Made by a program: the position numbers and the translations under genes. Under the pieces are notes generated by a model that was given only the letters and a program-made list of their open reading frames with translations, made no database searches and was not told the origin of the DNA. Shown one piece after another: positions 49,156 through 57,526 of a stretch of DNA of 64,000 bases. Source of the stretch: Galbitalea sp036271875. Lineage in GTDB: Bacteria > Actinomycetota > Actinomycetes > Actinomycetales > Microbacteriaceae. The stretch is from the NCBI GenBank assembly GCA_036271875.1, contig DATAZU010000010.1:117983-181982 (forward strand), written 5' to 3'. The stretch's first letter is position 1; every line of letters starts with the position of its first letter.

Positions 49156-50454
49156 ATGACGAGCGCGCTGCTTACCGATCGGTACGAGCTGACCATGATC
49201 GACGCGGCCATTGGGAGTGGCCTGCACCAACGCGAGTGCGTGTTTGAAGTGTTCGCGCGCACGCTCCCGACCGGACGGCGGTACGGCGTAGTCGCCGGAA
49301 CCGGCAGACTGCTTGAGCTCATCCGCGACTTCCGATTCGGCGATACGGAGCTCGCCTGGCTGCGCGAGAACCAGGTGGTGAATCCGGTCACGCTCGATTG
49401 GCTGGCCAACTACCGGTTCGCCGGCACGGTCACGGGCTACCGTGAGGGCGAGGTCTATTTCCCCGGGTCCCCGATGCTCGTCGTGCAGGGCGGATTTGCC
49501 GAGTCCGTAGTGCTCGAGACGTTAGTACTGAGCGTGCTCAACTACGACAGCGCAATCGCGAGCGCAGCGAGCCGGATGGTCAACGCCGCCGCAGGCAGGC
49601 CGCTCGCGGAAATGGGATCGCGTCGCGCGAACGAGCGAGCTGCGGTTGCCGCGGCACGCGCTGCGTTCATCGCCGGCTTTGGTGCGACCAGCAACCTCGA
49701 GGCCGGGCGAACCTGGGGCATCCCGACAATGGGCACAGCGGCGCACGCGTTCACTCTGCTGCACTCCAGTGAGGAGGAGGCGTTCGAGGCCCAGGTTGCC
49801 GCCCTCGGCCCCGGCACGACACTGCTGGTCGACACCTACGACGTTCCCACCGCAGTCGATCTGGCGGTCAAGGTCGCTGGCCCCGGTCTCGGGGCGGTCC
49901 GCATCGACAGCGGGGACCTGCCCGCCCAGGTAGCTGCCGTTCGAGCCCAACTCGACAAACTGGGAGCGACGGAGACGAAAATCACCGTCACCAACGATCT
50001 TGACGAGTACACGATTGCCGCACTGGGCGCCGCGCCGGTCGACTCGTTCGGGGTCGGGACGTCCGTCGTTACCGGCTCGGGACATCCGGCGGCCGGACTC
50101 GTCTACAAGCTCGTCGCTCGACGTGACAAGGACGAAGCGTGGGAATCGGTCGCCAAGAAATCGATCGCCAAGGCAACGATCGGCGGACGCAAGTCTCCCG
50201 TGCGAAGTCTCGCTAACGGCGTCGCTGAGGCGGAGACCATCTACATCGGTGATGCGCCTGCGGCATCGGCGGATGCGCGACACCTGCTTGTGCCGCTCAT
50301 CACGCGGGGCGATCTTGACGAGCGGTATCTGGGCGTCGAGGGAACCGTTCGTGCCCGCGATCATCGCGCGGCATCGGTTCGGGAACTCCCGGAGGATGCG
50401 CTGCGCCTCAGCCGCGGCGAGCCGGCAATCCCCACCCGATACGTCTCGAGTTAG
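49156..50454 (+). CDS. pncB: Nicotinate phosphoribosyltransferase
   Basis: 432 residues. The start LLTDRYELTMIDAAIGSGLHQRECVFEVFARTLPTGRRYGVVAG and the motifs EMGSRRANERAAVAAARAAFIAGFGATSNLEAG, GTAAHAFTLLHSSEEEAFE and VRIDSGDLPAQV are those of bacterial nicotinate phosphoribosyltransferases. It makes nicotinate mononucleotide in NAD salvage. The active-site His is in the GTAAHAF phrase. Confidence 0.94.
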   Translation: MTSALLTDRYELTMIDAAIGSGLHQRECVFEVFARTLPTGRRYGVVAGTGRLLELIRDFRFGDTELAWLRENQVVNPVTLDWLANYRFAGTVTGYREGEVYFPGSPMLVVQGGFAESVVLETLVLSVLNYDSAIASAASRMVNAAAGRPLAEMGSRRANERAAVAAARAAFIAGFGATSNLEAGRTWGIPTMGTAAHAFTLLHSSEEEAFEAQVAALGPGTTLLVDTYDVPTAVDLAVKVAGPGLGAVRIDSGDLPAQVAAVRAQLDKLGATETKITVTNDLDEYTIAALGAAPVDSFGVGTSVVTGSGHPAAGLVYKLVARRDKDEAWESVAKKSIAKATIGGRKSPVRSLANGVAEAETIYIGDAPAASADARHLLVPLITRGDLDERYLGVEGTVRARDHRAASVRELPEDALRLSRGEPAIPTRYVSS

Positions 50455-50504
50455 GTACCGGGCCGGAATCACTCCCCTCTAACGGAAGCTACGGTCACTG
50501 GAAG

Positions 50505-50744
50505 CTACGGCTTCATCTTTTCGTAGACCTCTTTGCAGGTCGGGCACACCGGGAACTTCTCGGGGTCGCGACCGGGGGTCCACAGCTTGCCGCACAGCGC
50601 GCGAACCGGCTTCCCCGTGAGAGCCGACTCAAGGATCTTGTCTTTGGGCACGTAGTGCGAGAAGCGCTCGTGATCGCCCTCTTCGAGCTGCTCCTGGCGG
50701 ATCAGCTCTTGCAGCTCCTGGTCGAGTGTGTCGGTATCACTCAT
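50505..50744 (-). CDS. DUF3039 protein
   Basis: 79 residues. An acidic N terminus is followed by RFSHYVPKDKILESALTGKPVRALCGKLWTPGRDPEKFPVCPTCKEVYEKM. It has three cysteines (VRALCGKLW and VCPTC) plus His, a small zinc-ribbon-like layout. DUF3039 is an actinobacterial family of unknown role, often near NAD or cofactor genes. ATG lies 4 bases after the exporter permease stop, so the two are co-transcribed. Confidence 0.9.
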   Translation of the reverse strand: MSDTDTLDQELQELIRQEQLEEGDHERFSHYVPKDKILESALTGKPVRALCGKLWTPGRDPEKFPVCPTCKEVYEKMKP

Positions 50745-50748
50745 CTAT

Positions 50749-52320
50749 CTAGTTTCGCACGCTCGCACTCAAAATTTCCGGGCCGCGTCGATCGAAGATT
50801 TTGCCGCCCCAGTCGACCCCGAGCCAGAGGAACAGGCCGCCGAGCACAATTCCCGCGATCAACGCACCGAACGACCAGAAGCCGGGAAAGAACAGTGCGA
50901 GGCCCGCGAAGGTAAGGGTGGGCGCCGCGAGCACGACCGTGACCGTGAACGACAGCGACTGGATGAGCGACGACGCCGTTCCGACCGCCTGCGGCGCCGC
51001 GAACGGACTGTCGCCCGGCAGCACCGCGGGATAGGGAAAGGCGGCAGATCCGACGCTCGACAGGCCAAGACCGGTGAACAACAGGCCGAGCCCGACACCG
51101 AGCAGGGCTGGCAGCATCCCGATGTCTCCGTACAGCGGCGCGCAGATGATGGCAGCGATCACCAGGACCGGCACCCCGACGACGAGGGGCGGCACGACTC
51201 GACCGATCCGGTCATCGCGCCCGCGAGTACCGGATGCGAGGTGCAACCAGATCGCGGTGTTGTCGTACGCGGTGTCGTTGTGCACCGACCAGCCGAGGAA
51301 CAGTGCCATGATCGGCACGGGAAGCAGCGCAAGGATGTTCGTCGGGATTTCGATGATCAGCAGCGGAACCATGAGCAGGAACGGGATCACCGGGATCACC
51401 AGGAGCGACGCGTGATAGCGAGCATCCCGAATCCAGTATGTAAAGCTGCGCTCGGCGATGACAGCGGCGGGCGAGACGGGGAGCGCCCTGAAGAGCCCGA
51501 GGCCGTGGTAGCTGTGCGCACTGCCCATGCGCGGCTGGGTTACCAGCATGACCGCGACCACCTGTCGCCATGCCAGCCAGAGCAGGCCGAGGAAGACCAG
51601 GGCAATCAGTTCCATCAGCAGAGCGGGGCCGATGTTGCCGACCGCTGCTTCGGCCGGAGCCGCCCACACGGCTCCAAACGGAGTCCAGCTGGCGACCTGC
51701 GCGATTCCGGTCAGCACGGCTGTTCCGTTGGTAAGCCAGTCCGTGCGATAGATCAGAACAAAGAGGAACGCGAACACCACGAGGGCGACAAAGCCGAGCA
51801 GACCGGCGGAGTCGCGGGATCGCCCGGACGACAGGATGAATCCGGCAATCGCGATGGACACTCGCGAACACAGGAGGCAGGTTCCGACGATGACGGGCAC
51901 CGCAATCACGCTGAGGATCACCGAAAGCGGGTTGCGGCTCCAAGTCACGATCTGGGCGAGCGAGATGAGGGTCATCGCGAGGGCAGGGATGCTGATCAGC
52001 GCGCTCACTAACAGCGATGTGGCGAGACGGCTGGTCGGGATGCCGAACAGTGAGAACTTACGGGGATCGAGGACATCATCGACCCCGAACACGAGCGGCA
52101 CGATGACGAAGCCGAGAATCAGGATCGCGCCGAATACCTCGACATCTCGTCCCGCCGTCTCTGCGGAGGCAAAGCGCAGACCGATCAGCGCGGAAATGAC
52201 GAGGACGGCCATCCCGATACCGGCGCCGAGACCGAGAACGAGACCGACAATGCGCCAGGGGCTCCGCCGAAACGCGTTGCCGAGAAGTCGCAGCTTCAGT
52301 CGGAGAAGCTGTTCAACCAC
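50749..52320 (-). CDS. ABC exporter permease, large
   Basis: 523 residues with about twelve hydrophobic segments, arranged as two halves. WIRDARYHASLLVIPVIPFLLMVPLLIIEIPTNILALLPVPIMALFLGWSVHNDTAYDNTAIWLHLASGTRGRDDRIGRV is characteristic of a large ABC-2-like exporter subunit common in Microbacteriaceae. It partners the ATPase encoded just upstream, whose 3' end its GTG start overlaps by 25 bases. Cargo unknown. Confidence 0.82.
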   Translation of the reverse strand: MVEQLLRLKLRLLGNAFRRSPWRIVGLVLGLGAGIGMAVLVISALIGLRFASAETAGRDVEVFGAILILGFVIVPLVFGVDDVLDPRKFSLFGIPTSRLATSLLVSALISIPALAMTLISLAQIVTWSRNPLSVILSVIAVPVIVGTCLLCSRVSIAIAGFILSSGRSRDSAGLLGFVALVVFAFLFVLIYRTDWLTNGTAVLTGIAQVASWTPFGAVWAAPAEAAVGNIGPALLMELIALVFLGLLWLAWRQVVAVMLVTQPRMGSAHSYHGLGLFRALPVSPAAVIAERSFTYWIRDARYHASLLVIPVIPFLLMVPLLIIEIPTNILALLPVPIMALFLGWSVHNDTAYDNTAIWLHLASGTRGRDDRIGRVVPPLVVGVPVLVIAAIICAPLYGDIGMLPALLGVGLGLLFTGLGLSSVGSAAFPYPAVLPGDSPFAAPQAVGTASSLIQSLSFTVTVVLAAPTLTFAGLALFFPGFWSFGALIAGIVLGGLFLWLGVDWGGKIFDRRGPEILSASVRN

Positions 52321-53258
52321 GACATGCCCTCCACGTTCGTGCGGCCGCCGGCCAGCTCAACGAAGCGCTCTTCGAGCGTCTTGCCCTTGCGCACCGCGTC
52401 CATGGTGCCGGAGTCGAGAATCGCACCGTGAACCACGACAGCGACGTGATCGCAGATCCGCTGGATGAGATCCATGCTGTGACTAGAGACGACGACGGTT
52501 CCGCCTGATCCGACGTAGTTGCGCAGGATCTGGGTCACATTCGCCGCGGACACCGGGTCGACCGACTCGAACGGCTCGTCGAGAATGAGGACGCGCGGCG
52601 AGTGGATCATGGCAGCGGCGAGCGCGATCTTCTTGCTCATGCCCGCCGAATAGTCCGTGACGAGGCGATTGAGCGCATCCTCGAAGCCGAAAGCGCTGGC
52701 CAGATCTGCTGTCCGCAGCCGGACGGTCTCCTCCGACAGTCCGCGCAGCGTGCCCGAATAGAACAGCAACTGGGCGCCCGTCAGGCGGTCGAAGAGCCGA
52801 AGGCGGTCGGGCAACACGCCCATAGTGCGCTTAGCGGCGACCGGGTCGCTCCAGACATCGACCCCGTGAACCGTAATCGTGCCGGCATCCGGTCGCAGCA
52901 GGCCAGCGACCATCGAGAGCGTCGTAGTCTTGCCCGCGCCGTTCGGCCCGACAATTCCGTAGAAGGATCCCGCGTTGACCGACAGATCGATTCCGGAAAC
53001 CGCGATGGTGTCGCCGAAGCGCTTCACCAGCCCCTGGATCGAAAGGACGGTCTCGACGGTCTTCGGTTTGGTCGCCCGAGGAGTGGATGTGCGAGCCGCC
53101 GACTTGCGCGGGGCGCGGGGCGCGGTCTGTTTCGCCGCCGTAGTGCCGGTTGCGCGGGATCGGGCTGCCGCGGTCTTCGCCGAGGTCCCCCGGGTTTTGC
53201 CCGGAGTGCTGCTTCCAGGCGTGCTGGGAACTGAGGCCGAATCAGGTGCTGAATCCAC
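52296..53258 (-). CDS. ABC exporter ATPase with low-complexity N-terminal extension
   Basis: 320 residues. Residues 1-68 are a disordered Ala/Pro/Thr/Arg/Lys tail (RSRATGTTAAKQTAPRAPRK, then SAARTSTPRATKPKT) resembling histone-like tails. Residues 70-320 form one ABC domain: Walker A GPNGAGKTT, signature YSAGMSKKIALAAAMIHSPRV, Walker B LILDEPFESVDP and switch SSHS. GTG start at 53258. The signature SAGM differs slightly from LSGG, as is common in this exporter branch. Pairs with the large permease downstream. Confidence 0.88.
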   Translation of the reverse strand: MDSAPDSASVPSTPGSSTPGKTRGTSAKTAAARSRATGTTAAKQTAPRAPRKSAARTSTPRATKPKTVETVLSIQGLVKRFGDTIAVSGIDLSVNAGSFYGIVGPNGAGKTTTLSMVAGLLRPDAGTITVHGVDVWSDPVAAKRTMGVLPDRLRLFDRLTGAQLLFYSGTLRGLSEETVRLRTADLASAFGFEDALNRLVTDYSAGMSKKIALAAAMIHSPRVLILDEPFESVDPVSAANVTQILRNYVGSGGTVVVSSHSMDLIQRICDHVAVVVHGAILDSGTMDAVRKGKTLEERFVELAGGRTNVEGMSWLNSFSD

Positions 53259-53418
53259 TGGTCAACCGTACCAAGCGCCCGCACGGGCACTCAGCCAAGT
53301 ATCACGAAACGACAACAACCCCCGGAGTAACCCCTGAGATTCGAAAATCGCCCGATACCATCGATATACAGCACAACGGTGTGTCCACAGTTCATATCTC
53401 GGGTTAACAATCAGCGAA

Positions 53419-53446
53419 TTCTTAGCCTGAACCGGTTGTCTATAAG
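53419..53446 (+). promoter_or_regulatory. Candidate promoter of surface-polymer cluster
   Basis: TTCTTA (53419-53424), 16 bases, TATAAG (53441-53446), about 75 bases upstream of the GTG of the nucleotidyltransferase gene. The flanking DNA (53259-53519) is AT-rich for this genome and holds no gene. The -35 is weak. Confidence 0.35.
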
Positions 53447-53519
53447 TGGTTACTCATAGAAATTCGCCGCGTTCGGCCCTGATTGCATTGCTCGGGGCGC
53501 ACCAAACAGGAGACAAATC

Positions 53520-54212
53520 GTGACTACCCAGATCGTTATTCTTGCCGCCGGAATGGGCAGCCGACTCGGCCGCACCCTTCCCAAGCCGCTGACCGAGCTG
53601 AGCGACGGCCGCACGATCATGCAGCAGCAGTTCGACAACATCCACGCGGCGTTCGGAACTGACGCGAACGTCACGATCGTCGTCGGCTACAAGCTCGAGC
53701 ACATCATCGAGGCGTTCCCCGAGGCAAATTTCGTCTACAACGAGCAGTACGACCAGACGAACACCTCGAAGAGCCTGCTCCGTGCGCTCAAGGCATCGTC
53801 GAACGGTGGAGTGCTCTGGATGAACGGCGACGTCGTCTTCGACCCGGAAGCCCTTGTTCGTGCGTCGAAGCTCGTAGCGCGTGACCAGTCCTTCGTTTCG
53901 GTCAACACCTCGAAGGTGTCCGACGAAGAGGTCAAGTACACGACCGACAGCGAAGGCTTCATCAAGGAGCTGTCGAAGACGGTTAACGGCGGTCTCGGCG
54001 AGGCCGTTGGCATCAACTACATCTCGAGTGCCGACAAGTCGGTTCTGGTCCGCCAGCTCAAGCGCGTTGACGACCAGGACTACTTCGAGCGCGGCATTGA
54101 GCTGGCGATCGAGTTGAACGACATCCGCATCGAGCCCGTCGACATCTCCGACCTCTACGCGGTCGAGATCGATTTCGCCGAGGACCTCGAGCGCGCAAAC
54201 CTGTTTGTTTGA
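53520..54212 (+). CDS. Sugar/phosphocholine nucleotidyltransferase
   Basis: 230 residues. N-terminal nucleotide-binding signature IVILAAGMGSRLGRTLPKPLTEL, the acidic metal motif MNGDVVFDPEAL and a C-terminal EIDFAEDLERA helix fit the NTP transferase fold, closest in form to phosphocholine or glycerol-phosphate cytidylyltransferases. GTG at 53520 with AGGAG 10 bases upstream. First gene before a Wzm/Wzt-type exporter, so it probably makes an activated precursor that decorates or begins the exported polymer. Confidence 0.8.
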   Translation: MTTQIVILAAGMGSRLGRTLPKPLTELSDGRTIMQQQFDNIHAAFGTDANVTIVVGYKLEHIIEAFPEANFVYNEQYDQTNTSKSLLRALKASSNGGVLWMNGDVVFDPEALVRASKLVARDQSFVSVNTSKVSDEEVKYTTDSEGFIKELSKTVNGGLGEAVGINYISSADKSVLVRQLKRVDDQDYFERGIELAIELNDIRIEPVDISDLYAVEIDFAEDLERANLFV

Positions 54213-54273
54213 CGGCGGTCCCACCCGGCCCCGCTGAGGTTGCCACTCAGTCGCGCGCGCTAAAGTCGACAGT

Positions 54274-55095
54274 GTGACCGCAGTAGTTTCTCCGCGCCGC
54301 GAACGCACCCCCGCTCAGCGCTATCGCCACTCGCTCTGGCTCCTGACCAAGCGCGACCTTCAGGTTCGCTACACGGTCTCTGCGCTCGGCTACCTGTGGT
54401 CGATTCTTGATCCCCTGCTGATGTCGGGCATTTACTACTTCGTCTTCGTCATCCTGTTTGGGCGTGGCGCGCCAATCGATCAGCCGTACATCGTCTTTCT
54501 GCTGTGCGCACTCCTGCCGTGGACCTGGTTCAACGGAGCGACTAACGACTTCGCCAAGGCGTTCACGCGCGAGTCGAAGCTGATCCGTTCGACGAGCATC
54601 CCGCGGTCAATCTGGGTCATGCGCATCGTGCTCTCCAAGGGTATTGAGTTCCTGATCTCGCTGCCCGTACTCATCGTCTTCGTGATCATCACCGAGTTCA
54701 CCACGACCCCCGCACACATCCGCCTTGACATCGTCTACGTGCCGCTCGCCATCATTCTCGAGGCCATCCTGATTACCGGAGTCGGTCTCATCCTCGCCCC
54801 CATCGTCGTGTTCTACCGGGACCTTGAGCGCGCGGTCAAGCTCCTGCTTCGGCTCCTCTTCTACGCAACGCCGATCGTGTACGGTATCGACAAATTCTCG
54901 GCGCATCCGATGATCCGCCACATCCTCGAACTGAATCCGCTTGCCGGACCGATGGGAATCTACCGAGCAGTGTTCTTCAAGGGAACGCTGAGCTGGACCG
55001 CAATCGAGATTTCGGCGGTCGAATCGCTGATCATCCTTGCTATCGGAATTTTTGCTTTCCGGCGCAATGTTCGCGCAGTTCTGAAAGAGTTGTAA
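54274..55095 (+). CDS. Polysaccharide/teichoic acid ABC exporter permease (Wzm/TagG-like)
   Basis: 273 residues with six hydrophobic segments. LTKRDLQVRYTVSALGYLWSILDPLLMSGIYYFVFVILFGRG and LRLLFYATPIVYGIDKFSAHPMIRHILELNPLAGPMGIYRAVFF are typical of ABC-2 polysaccharide export permeases. GTG start at 54274. Acts with the Wzt/TagH-like ATPase directly downstream to move a lipid-linked glycopolymer across the membrane. Confidence 0.92.
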   Translation: MTAVVSPRRERTPAQRYRHSLWLLTKRDLQVRYTVSALGYLWSILDPLLMSGIYYFVFVILFGRGAPIDQPYIVFLLCALLPWTWFNGATNDFAKAFTRESKLIRSTSIPRSIWVMRIVLSKGIEFLISLPVLIVFVIITEFTTTPAHIRLDIVYVPLAIILEAILITGVGLILAPIVVFYRDLERAVKLLLRLLFYATPIVYGIDKFSAHPMIRHILELNPLAGPMGIYRAVFFKGTLSWTAIEISAVESLIILAIGIFAFRRNVRAVLKEL

Positions 55096-55097
55096 TC

Positions 55098-55871
55098 GTG
55101 ACGACGATGCTGACCGCGGCGACCAAGACGCTGCCGAAACCCGTAATCACCGCGACCAATCTCGGGATCCAGTTCAAGCGCAATCGTCGCCACAGGCGCA
55201 GCTTCAAGGATCTCTTCGCCGAAAGCAGCCGTCGCGCGCGACCGGACGAATTCTGGGCGTTTCGCGGCGTCAACTTCTCGATCGCCGAGGGCGAGGCCAT
55301 CGGCGTCGTCGGTCGTAACGGCCAGGGCAAGTCGACGCTGCTCAAGCTCGTCGCGGATGTGATGCTGCCGGATGAGGGCAAGGTCGAGGTCATCGGTGGC
55401 GTCGCTCCGCTGATCGAAATCACCGGCGGCTTCGTCGATGATCTGAGCGTTCGCGAGAACATTTACCTCACGGCCGGCCTGCACGGTATGAGCACCGAGG
55501 AGATCAACGCGCGCTTCGACGAAATCATCGACTTCGCGGAGATCGGCGACTTCGTGGACACTCCGTACAAGCACCTGTCGAGCGGGATGCGCGTTCGCGT
55601 TGCGTTCGCCGTGATTTCTCGGCTCGAGGAGCCGATCCTCCTCGTCGACGAGGTGCTCGCCGTCGGCGACCGGCAGTTCAAGCAGAAGTGCTACAAGCGG
55701 ATCGACGAGTTGCTCGCTGGTGGCCGCACGATGTTCTTCGTTTCGCACTCCGAGGCCGATCTGCTTCGCTTCTGCAAGCGCGGGCTGTACCTCGATAAGG
55801 GCGAGCTCGTGCTCGACGGCCCCATCAAGGATGTCGTCGACCGCTACAACGAGGACTACTCGACCCGATGA
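55098..55871 (+). CDS. Polysaccharide ABC exporter ATPase (Wzt/TagH-like)
   Basis: 257 residues. NLGIQFKRNRRHRRSFKDLF, Walker A VGRNGQGKST, the family phrase GVAPLIEITGGFVDDLSVRENIYL, signature LSSGMRVRVAFAV, Walker B ILLVDEVLAVGDRQF and switch FVSHSEADLLRFCKRGLYLDKGELV. No C-terminal carbohydrate-binding domain is attached, so the polymer is probably recognised as a lipid-linked chain without a terminal cap. Overlaps the next gene by ATGA. Confidence 0.94.
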   Translation: MTTMLTAATKTLPKPVITATNLGIQFKRNRRHRRSFKDLFAESSRRARPDEFWAFRGVNFSIAEGEAIGVVGRNGQGKSTLLKLVADVMLPDEGKVEVIGGVAPLIEITGGFVDDLSVRENIYLTAGLHGMSTEEINARFDEIIDFAEIGDFVDTPYKHLSSGMRVRVAFAVISRLEEPILLVDEVLAVGDRQFKQKCYKRIDELLAGGRTMFFVSHSEADLLRFCKRGLYLDKGELVLDGPIKDVVDRYNEDYSTR

Positions 55872-56629
55872 CTATCGTTCCCGGAGACAAGCCACCCCTG
55901 GCAGACATCCCGGGCGGGGCTGCGATCGGTCGCGGCCTCGACAGGGTGCTCGCCGTGCAGCGTCCCGTTGTGCTCGCGCACATCCGCAGCATTCGTCGGT
56001 CGCGGCCGCTGGCGACTCCCGCCGAGGTTATTCGAACGCTTGAACGACGCTACCTCGCAGCGGTCACCACGGGCGGTGCTCTCGTTGGTGCGACCGCGGC
56101 CATTCCCGCGGTCGGTACGGTGGCATCCATCGCGTTGTCCACGGCGGAGACGGCCGGATTTCTCGAAGCGAGTGCCCTATTCGCGCAATCAGTGACAGAG
56201 GTGCACGGGATCGCCGTGACCGATCCGGAGCGCGCTCGCACTCTCGTCATGACGATGATTCTGGGTGGTGCCGGGAGTGAACTCGTCGAGCAGCTGGCAA
56301 GCGAGGTCGTTGGCGTTGGACCAGTGCGATCGGCCTTCTGGGGCGAGCTCGTGACGAAGAACATCCCGAAGTCGGCGGTCGGCGGGATCGCCCGCCGGAT
56401 GCGCTCGTTCTTCCTCAAGAAGTTCGCTGCGAGCGAGGGCGCGGGCATCGTCGGGCGCGCGATCCCGTTCGGCATCGGTGCCGTCATCGGCGGTGCTGGC
56501 AATCATTTCCTCGGCCGTCGGGTCGTGTCGAGTTCCCGGACCGCGTTCGGTCCGGCACCGGAGAACTTCCCCGCTGAACTCGTCGCCAGTCCTTCACAGA
56601 AGCCGGCGAAGCGGGCGTTTCCCCGCTAA
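55868..56629 (+). CDS. Hydrophobic protein of polymer export cluster
   Basis: 253 residues, not recognised. The N-terminal 60 residues are basic and helical (VVLAHIRSIRRSRPLATPAEVIRTLERRYLAAVTT); several Gly/Ala-rich hydrophobic stretches follow (GGALVGATAAIPAVGTVASIAL; RAIPFGIGAVIGGAGNHFLG). It overlaps the Wzt-like gene by four bases. The coupling suggests a membrane-associated part in export or in handling the lipid carrier, but no domain supports that directly. EcsC-type similarity was considered and is too weak to claim. Confidence 0.6.
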   Translation: MTIVPGDKPPLADIPGGAAIGRGLDRVLAVQRPVVLAHIRSIRRSRPLATPAEVIRTLERRYLAAVTTGGALVGATAAIPAVGTVASIALSTAETAGFLEASALFAQSVTEVHGIAVTDPERARTLVMTMILGGAGSELVEQLASEVVGVGPVRSAFWGELVTKNIPKSAVGGIARRMRSFFLKKFAASEGAGIVGRAIPFGIGAVIGGAGNHFLGRRVVSSSRTAFGPAPENFPAELVASPSQKPAKRAFPR

Positions 56630-56666
56630 CCGTCGGGCCGTCGGCAGCCGCGGCTAGTTTTTGGGC

Positions 56667-56981
56667 ATGTCCCGAATCCACCTCGCCGCCCTGAGCACCG
56701 AGAACGCCTACCGAGTGCCGTGGCGCTTTGATCGCGGCGATGGCGCCGAGCGGCCCGCAAACTGTTTCACCCTGCGCAATCTCGGCGGCGAGACGCTCAC
56801 CGCGGTCACGTTCAATCTGTACGGGTCCGGCGTCATGCCGGCATCCGCTCCAGCCAGGCTGGAGTCTGGCGACTCCCTCGAGATCGTCATCTCGGGCCAC
56901 GATCTGGCCAAAGACACCATCGGCGTCATCCGCTGGTTTCGTCCCAACGGGCAGGAGTACCTGTGGCGGGTGAGCTTCTAG
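56667..56981 (+). CDS. Small beta-rich hypothetical protein
   Basis: 104 residues, soluble. NCFTLRNLGGETLTAVTFNLYGSGVMPASAPARLESGDSLEIVISGHDLAKDTIGVIRWFRPNGQEYLWRVSF looks like a single immunoglobulin-like or coat-like beta sandwich. No signal peptide. ATG at 56667 or 56661. It follows the polymer cluster by 37 bases and may be its last gene. Function unknown. Confidence 0.6.
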   Translation: MSRIHLAALSTENAYRVPWRFDRGDGAERPANCFTLRNLGGETLTAVTFNLYGSGVMPASAPARLESGDSLEIVISGHDLAKDTIGVIRWFRPNGQEYLWRVSF

Positions 56982-57066
56982 CTACTTTCGGGCATCCCAA
57001 ACGAAGGAACGCTCTGGCAAATATCCACGTCTGAAGGAGTTTTTCGGCTCTAGCCCGGTAAATCTC

Positions 57067-57384
57067 CTAAGAATCGGCTCGCGGCGACCTTCGCGCATTG
57101 CGTTCGCTGACGAACTCCCGGGCAGTAAAGACGCGGCGCTTTTCGGGCAAAGTTTCCCCACCGATTCCGCTCACCAACTCGGCGGCGTCCGCACCCAGTA
57201 CGGATGCGAGGCGGATCAGCGTCAGGAACTCAGGATTCCCGGAACCCCGTTCCATTTTGCCGTAGTTGGAAACGTTCATCCCGGCCAGGTTCGCGATCTC
57301 TTCCTGGCTGCAAGCCGTCTTCAGCCGAAGCGCCCGAAGTCGTTCTCCCAGAAGGCGAGACGCTTCAGAATGCGGTTCTGGCAT
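57067..57384 (-). CDS. XRE-family regulator beside restriction gene
   Basis: 105 residues. Helix-turn-helix GERLRALRLKTACSQEEIANLAGMNVSNYGKMERGSGNPEFLTLIRLASVLG is followed by a short basic tail (RRVFTAREFVSERNARRSPRAD). It is divergent from the large restriction-modification gene, 142 bases away, a layout like that of controller (C) proteins that delay nuclease expression. An inverted repeat in the gap could be its site. Regulation of the restriction gene is inferred from layout. Confidence 0.8.
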   Translation of the reverse strand: MPEPHSEASRLLGERLRALRLKTACSQEEIANLAGMNVSNYGKMERGSGNPEFLTLIRLASVLGADAAELVSGIGGETLPEKRRVFTAREFVSERNARRSPRADS

Positions 57385-57460
57385 GCCCCATGCCTACTTG
57401 CCCCCGCACTGGGTGACCAGATGTCAGAGCACCCATGCTTTAATGCCTCAGGCTCATAAC

Positions 57461-57496
57461 GCTTGTTTGAGCCCCGGGATCGTCCCTCAAACGAGC
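57461..57496. promoter_or_regulatory. Inverted repeat upstream of restriction-modification gene
   Basis: GCTTGTTTGAG (57461-57471) and CTCAAACGAGC (57486-57496) are inverted with one mismatch and a 14-base spacer. The site is 31 bases from the TTG start of the restriction gene and is a candidate operator of the XRE protein. Confidence 0.5.
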
Positions 57497-57526
57497 AGTC
57501 CCGCGTCTTGAGACTGAGGATGTTCG

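Noticed and set aside
50728..52011. A 427-codon open frame on the plus strand
   Set aside because: It is antisense to the large ABC permease, full of Arg/Asp/His/Glu runs, and has no ribosome binding site. It is a high-GC shadow.
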